64,000 nucleotides of DNA, from assembly GCF_000455365.1 (NCBI RefSeq), contig NZ_HG315684.1, positions 700,859 through 764,858 of the forward strand. Direction: 5' to 3'. Below, piece by piece: positions 60,804-64,000 of this stretch (position 1 is the first letter of the stretch; every line of letters begins with the position of its first letter). The position numbers were made by a program, and so were the translations under genes. The notes below the pieces were generated by a model. It saw only the letters and a program-made list of their open reading frames with translations. It was not told the DNA's origin and searched no databases. The stretch comes from Halopiger djelfimassiliensis. Its GTDB lineage: Archaea; Halobacteriota; Halobacteria; Halobacteriales; Natrialbaceae.

Positions 60804-61160
60804 TTACAACAGTTCCCGAACGTCGGAGTACCACATGTCGTGGTAGTCGACGTGGCCGACCCGCCGGGCGATCGCCACCGCCAGCGTGTGCCAACAGAGG
60901 TCGGTCGGGTCATCCGGATCGAGGTTGTACTCGCTGTCCTTGCAGGTACAGCCGCCGTCCTCGACGATGTACTCGTCCTTGTAGCCGACGACGATGGTGA
61001 AATCCCGGTAGGCCTTGACCCGGTTTTCGCTGACCGCTTCGATCGCACGAACCCCGCGGTCGCCGTGCAGCCGGGAGACGCGCTCGACGATCTCGGGCGT
61101 CAGCTCGCCGGCCTCCTCGAGTTGGGCTTGCCATCGCTCGACGGGGTTCGCGTTCGCCAC
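60804..61160 (-). CDS. SWIM-type zinc-finger protein (118 residues)
   Basis: An N-terminal helical part (VERWQAQLEEAGELTPEIVE) leads to FTIVVGYKDEYIVEDGGCTC and later DDPTDLCWHTLAVAIARRVG, which is the CxC...CxH pattern of SWIM zinc fingers. SWIM domains bind DNA or protein and occur with RecQ or Rad51-related partners. Here it is a stand-alone small protein. It is divergent from trm1 and precedes pitA on the same strand with a short gap. Confidence 0.78.
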   Translation of the reverse strand: MANANPVERWQAQLEEAGELTPEIVERVSRLHGDRGVRAIEAVSENRVKAYRDFTIVVGYKDEYIVEDGGCTCKDSEYNLDPDDPTDLCWHTLAVAIARRVGHVDYHDMWYSDVRELL

Positions 61161-61279
61161 GAGCGGAACTGTGTTCCCAACTGTAAAATCGGTTCGGTTG
61201 TCCGCCAGCGGCGTTTCGAACCGCCGGCGTCGCCGCGGGAGACCACACCGTTTTTCGCCCGGTACCGACGAGAGTGGAT

Positions 61280-62401
61280 ATGCGCGTCACGGAGGGCGGG
61301 ATCGAACTCGAGGTCCCCGGCGAACAGACCGAGGGGATCGAGGAGTCGGTGTTTTACAACCCGCGACAGGAGTTGAACCGGGATCTGACGATCGCGACGC
61401 TGCGAGCCTACCGCGAGCGCGAGGATCGCGCCGAGTCGTATCTGGACGCGATGACGGCAAGCGGCGTCCGCGGCGTCCGGGCGGCCGCCGACGGCTGGGA
61501 CGTGACCTGCTGTGACGTCGACGCCGACGCCGTCGAACTCGCGCGGGCGAACCTCGAGCGAAACGGCTGTGGCGACCGGGCGCGGGTCGAACGCCGAAAC
61601 GTCAGCGCCCTCATGCACGACGAACCCTTCGACGTGATCGATCTCGATCCCTACGGGACGCCGATGCCGTTTGCCGATGCCGCGTTCGCGAACTGCCGCG
61701 ATCTGGTCTGTGTGACCGCGACCGACACCGCGCCCCTGTGTGGTGCCCACTTCAACAGCGGCGTCCGCTCGTACTCGGCGGTCCCTCGAAACACCGACTA
61801 CCATCCCGAGATGGGCGTTCGAACCCTCATCTCCGCGCTGGCCCGCAGCGCCGCCCGGTACGACGTCGGGGTCCGCCCGCTGTTGACCCACGCGACGAGC
61901 CACTACGTCCGGACCTACCTCGAGCTCGAGCACAGGGCAACGTCCGCGGACGCCGCCATCGACGAGTTAGGCTTCCTCTACCACTGCGAGGACTGCCTGT
62001 ACCGGGAAGCCGACCCGGGATTGATCGCCGACCCGCTCGAGAGCTGTCCCCACTGTGACGGGAGCCGAATCCTCGCGGCCGGCCCCGTCTGGCTCGGCCC
62101 CGTCCGCGACCGCGAGTTCGTCGCCGCGGTTCGGGCGGAGATCCCCGACACGTTCGGCACCGCCGACAAGGGTCGCGAACTCTGCGAGACGCTGGAGGCC
62201 GAGCTCGACGAACCGACCCACTACGACCAGCACAAACTCTGTCGGAACTGGGGACTCCCCGCCAACGCGATGGACGAGTTCCTCGCGGACCTGCGCGATG
62301 CGGGCTACGCGGCCTCGCGCGCCCACTACGGCGGAACGACGTTCAAGACCGACGCCGGCGTCGGCGAAATCCGCGAGGCGACCGAAGCGAGCCTCGAGTA
62401 A
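61280..62401 (+). CDS. trm1: tRNA (guanine-26 N2)-dimethyltransferase Trm1
   Basis: 373 residues from the ATG at 61280; a GTG two codons upstream is possible. Marks: [20 protein letters not shown], the SAM site [20 protein letters not shown] and [20 protein letters not shown], catalytic [16 protein letters not shown], and [20 protein letters not shown]. The C-terminal domain includes a zinc-type [14 protein letters not shown] and SCPHCDGSR. The enzyme dimethylates G26 in tRNA. Length and motifs match archaeal Trm1. Confidence 0.95.
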   Translation: MRVTEGGIELEVPGEQTEGIEESVFYNPRQELNRDLTIATLRAYREREDRAESYLDAMTASGVRGVRAAADGWDVTCCDVDADAVELARANLERNGCGDRARVERRNVSALMHDEPFDVIDLDPYGTPMPFADAAFANCRDLVCVTATDTAPLCGAHFNSGVRSYSAVPRNTDYHPEMGVRTLISALARSAARYDVGVRPLLTHATSHYVRTYLELEHRATSADAAIDELGFLYHCEDCLYREADPGLIADPLESCPHCDGSRILAAGPVWLGPVRDREFVAAVRAEIPDTFGTADKGRELCETLEAELDEPTHYDQHKLCRNWGLPANAMDEFLADLRDAGYAASRAHYGGTTFKTDAGVGEIREATEASLE

Positions 62402-62493
62402 CCGCGGACCGGTACGGGACACGATGTTCGCGTTTCCGCTGCATGCGTGTGCCACACAACCACATATTGCGTCCGCGTGGCGAACTACCGGAC

Positions 62494-63795
62494 GTGATCG
62501 ACCGCAGCGAGGGCCTCGAGCTTGCGACCCGGATCGTTCGGCTGGCTCGCACCGAACAGTTGACGTTGCTCGCGGCCGGCGTCGCGTTCTATGGGTTCAT
62601 CTCGCTCGTCCCGCTGACGCTGCTGGCGCTCGGGATCGCCGCGTCGATCGGCGGTGAGGCGCTCGCTACCCGGCTGACGGCAGCAGTAAGTGACGTCCTC
62701 ACGCCGACGGCTCAGGAACTGCTCGCGGAGACGTTCGTCGACGAGACCGGCCGCCAGAGCGCGACCGTCGTCGGTGCCGTCGGCCTGCTGTGGGGCTCGA
62801 GCCGAGTGCTCCGTGGCCTCGATCGGGCCTTTTCCAAGGTATACGGCACCGCCGCCTCGAAGTCGCTGTTCGATTCGTTCTGGGACGCGACGATCGTCTT
62901 CCTCGTGATCTCGGTGGGACTGTCGCTCGTCGGGGCTCTCGAGCTCGCGGTTCGGTTCGTCCCGTTCGTCGGCATCGATCTCCTCGGCCCGCCGTTTATC
63001 GTCCTCGGCCTTTTTGCCACCTTCTTGCCGCTGTACGTCGTCTTTCCGGACGCAAACGTCGGCCTCGGCGAGGCGGTTCCGGGAACGATCATCGCCGCGG
63101 TCGGCTGGTTCGTGCTGAGCCGAACGTTCTCGCTGTACGCCGGATACGCCGGCGAGTACGTGATCTACGGCGCGCTGGGGGCCGTGTTTCTCGTCCTCAT
63201 CTGGCTGTATCTCGGCGCGATCATCCTCGTTTTCGGTGCCGTCGTCAACGCCACCATCGCCGACCGTGAAGTGGATCGGCAGCTACAAAGTCCCGGCGCT
63301 CGACAGGTTCGAACAGAAGCGATGACCGACGACGCCACGGGTGCCGACGCCGACGAGGGGGCCACGGAGGACGGCGCGGGCGAGCGAACGCGACCGCGTT
63401 CGAGCGCCCGAACCCGAGACCGAGCGGACGATCCCGAAGCGCTCCGGGAGGAGATCGAACGCCTGCGCGACCGCGTCGAGGGCTTCGAGGAGAACGTCGA
63501 GCGCCGCACCGTCGAAAAGGAGTCGCTCGAGAGCGAACTCAAACGGTACGTCCGCCGGCGGGTCCGCCGGAGTCACGCGCACGGGTGGGGACCGTACCTC
63601 GTTTTGCTCTACGGAACCGCGATGACGATCGCGGCGTTTTATTTCCTCACCGACGGCTGGGCCATTCTGGCGATGTTCGTCGTCTGGACCTCGACGCTCG
63701 GCGTCTACCTGTTGATGGTGCTGTTCGGTGCCGGTCTCTCCCTGCTCGGCGTGCCGGGCCGGCTCCGCGATCGCATCAGCGACTGGCGGTCCTGA
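62494..63795 (+). CDS. YihY/BrkB-family membrane protein with coiled C-terminal extension
   Basis: 433 residues from the GTG at 62494; an in-frame ATG at 62443 would add 17 residues. I prefer the GTG because an AT-rich CACATATT about 30 bases before it looks like a promoter. Six spans form the YihY core: QLTLLAAGVAFYGFISLVPL, TVVGAVGLLWGSSRVLRGLD, FWDATIVFLVISVGLSLVGA, through IYGALGAVFLVLIWLYLGAI. After it come an acidic linker, a coiled coil (EALREEIERLRDRVEGFEEN) and two more spans at the C-terminus. Family function unsettled (not an RNase as once thought). Confidence 0.85.
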   Translation: MIDRSEGLELATRIVRLARTEQLTLLAAGVAFYGFISLVPLTLLALGIAASIGGEALATRLTAAVSDVLTPTAQELLAETFVDETGRQSATVVGAVGLLWGSSRVLRGLDRAFSKVYGTAASKSLFDSFWDATIVFLVISVGLSLVGALELAVRFVPFVGIDLLGPPFIVLGLFATFLPLYVVFPDANVGLGEAVPGTIIAAVGWFVLSRTFSLYAGYAGEYVIYGALGAVFLVLIWLYLGAIILVFGAVVNATIADREVDRQLQSPGARQVRTEAMTDDATGADADEGATEDGAGERTRPRSSARTRDRADDPEALREEIERLRDRVEGFEENVERRTVEKESLESELKRYVRRRVRRSHAHGWGPYLVLLYGTAMTIAAFYFLTDGWAILAMFVVWTSTLGVYLLMVLFGAGLSLLGVPGRLRDRISDWRS

Positions 63796-63864
63796 CCGTT
63801 CGGACTCCTGTGGCCGGTACTGCGCGGAAAACTTCGTTCTCGTCTCGAAATCGATCGTCCCGCG

Positions 63865-64000
63865 TCAGAAGGTTTCGAGGTAGCGGTCGAGTTCCCACTG
63901 GGAGACGTCGACGAGGTACTCCTCGAACTCCTGGCGTTTGGCTTCGACGAACTTCGGCGCGACGTGGTCACCCAAGGCGTCGTAGACGATTTCGTCGTCC
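63865..64000 (-). CDS. glnA: Glutamine synthetase, C-terminal end
   Basis: Only the last 44 residues lie in the window, reading from the right edge: [20 protein letters not shown] and later [13 protein letters not shown]. This is the ending of haloarchaeal type I glutamine synthetase (catalytic domain C-terminal helices, ending [10 protein letters not shown]). The rest is outside, so activity cannot be judged. Confidence 0.85.
   Translation of the reverse strand, partial: DDEIVYDALGDHVAPKFVEAKRQEFEEYLVDVSQWELDRYLETF

Overview
The window is chromosomal DNA from a halophilic archaeon of class Halobacteria. The evidence is high GC outside one island, very acidic proteins, FtsZ2 beside a ribbon-helix-helix gene, archaeal translation factors (aIF1A, aIF2-beta), archaeal cobalamin enzymes (CobY, TIGR00303-type CobT), C50 carotenoid genes (LyeJ, CruF), Bat-type HTH_10 regulators, PitA, and many tiny zinc-ribbon proteins. 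The overall style suggests Natrialbaceae (Natrinema/Haloterrigena/Natronorubrum-like), but that family-level placement is inference. All family names and DUF numbers are from memory; no database was searched.

Layout. 1-3.3 kb: end of ncsA, then ftsZ2 downstream of two ribbon-helix-helix genes whose shared control region carries many GTAAGAC/GTCTTAC heptamers. 3.2-5.3 kb: tRNA-Tyr, followed by a small degraded integrated element bounded by perfect 134-bp direct repeats. It holds an AT-rich methyltransferase gene and a frameshifted integrase stub. 5.6-9.7 kb: a membrane protein, a creatininase-family enzyme, aIF2-beta and an M24-fold hydrolase. 9.7-15.5 kb: a tightly packed cobalamin late-synthesis and salvage operon (HAD, cbiB, cobS, cobY, cobT, cobD, cbiZ). 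15.5-22.4 kb: small hypotheticals, a Tat-exported amidohydrolase, a rhodanese, aIF1A, an SDR and a formate/nitrite-type channel fused to UspA domains.

22.6-29.7 kb is a bacterioruberin (C50 carotenoid) locus: crtD/crtI-type desaturase, lyeJ and cruF on one strand, crtB and a Bat-like sensor-regulator on the other. A 15-bp site matching the published Bat activating sequence at all but one defined position lies directly upstream of the crtB TATA-like box. 29.8-41.5 kb: a nickel-pincer-type ornithine cyclodeaminase homologue, MsrB, several mini-proteins, an XPF-type nuclease, a 979-residue multi-sensor regulator with a degenerate receiver, a TraB-domain protein, a phosphoribosyltransferase, an NAD(P)H-hydrate dehydratase, and a methyltransferase/aminotransferase pair. 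41.5-48.5 kb: a cystathionine-gamma-synthase-family gene with tandem 21-bp promoter repeats, the GTPase YchF, a CstA transporter whose start codon lies in a perfect inverted repeat, and an ArsA/Get3-type ATPase with a small partner. 48.6-54 kb is a looser accessory stretch with exported hypotheticals and a frameshifted epimerase-like remnant. 54-64 kb: a YgfZ-type protein, zinc-ribbon and DUF proteins, a DAACS symporter, PitA, a SWIM-type zinc protein, Trm1, a YihY-family membrane protein, and the end of a glutamine synthetase gene.

I found no CRISPR array, intact insertion sequence, rRNA or complete defence system. The best leads are regulatory (the RHH operator array at ftsZ2, the Bat-type site at crtB, inverted repeats at crtD and cstA) and structural (the tRNA-Tyr repeats with an embedded palindrome).
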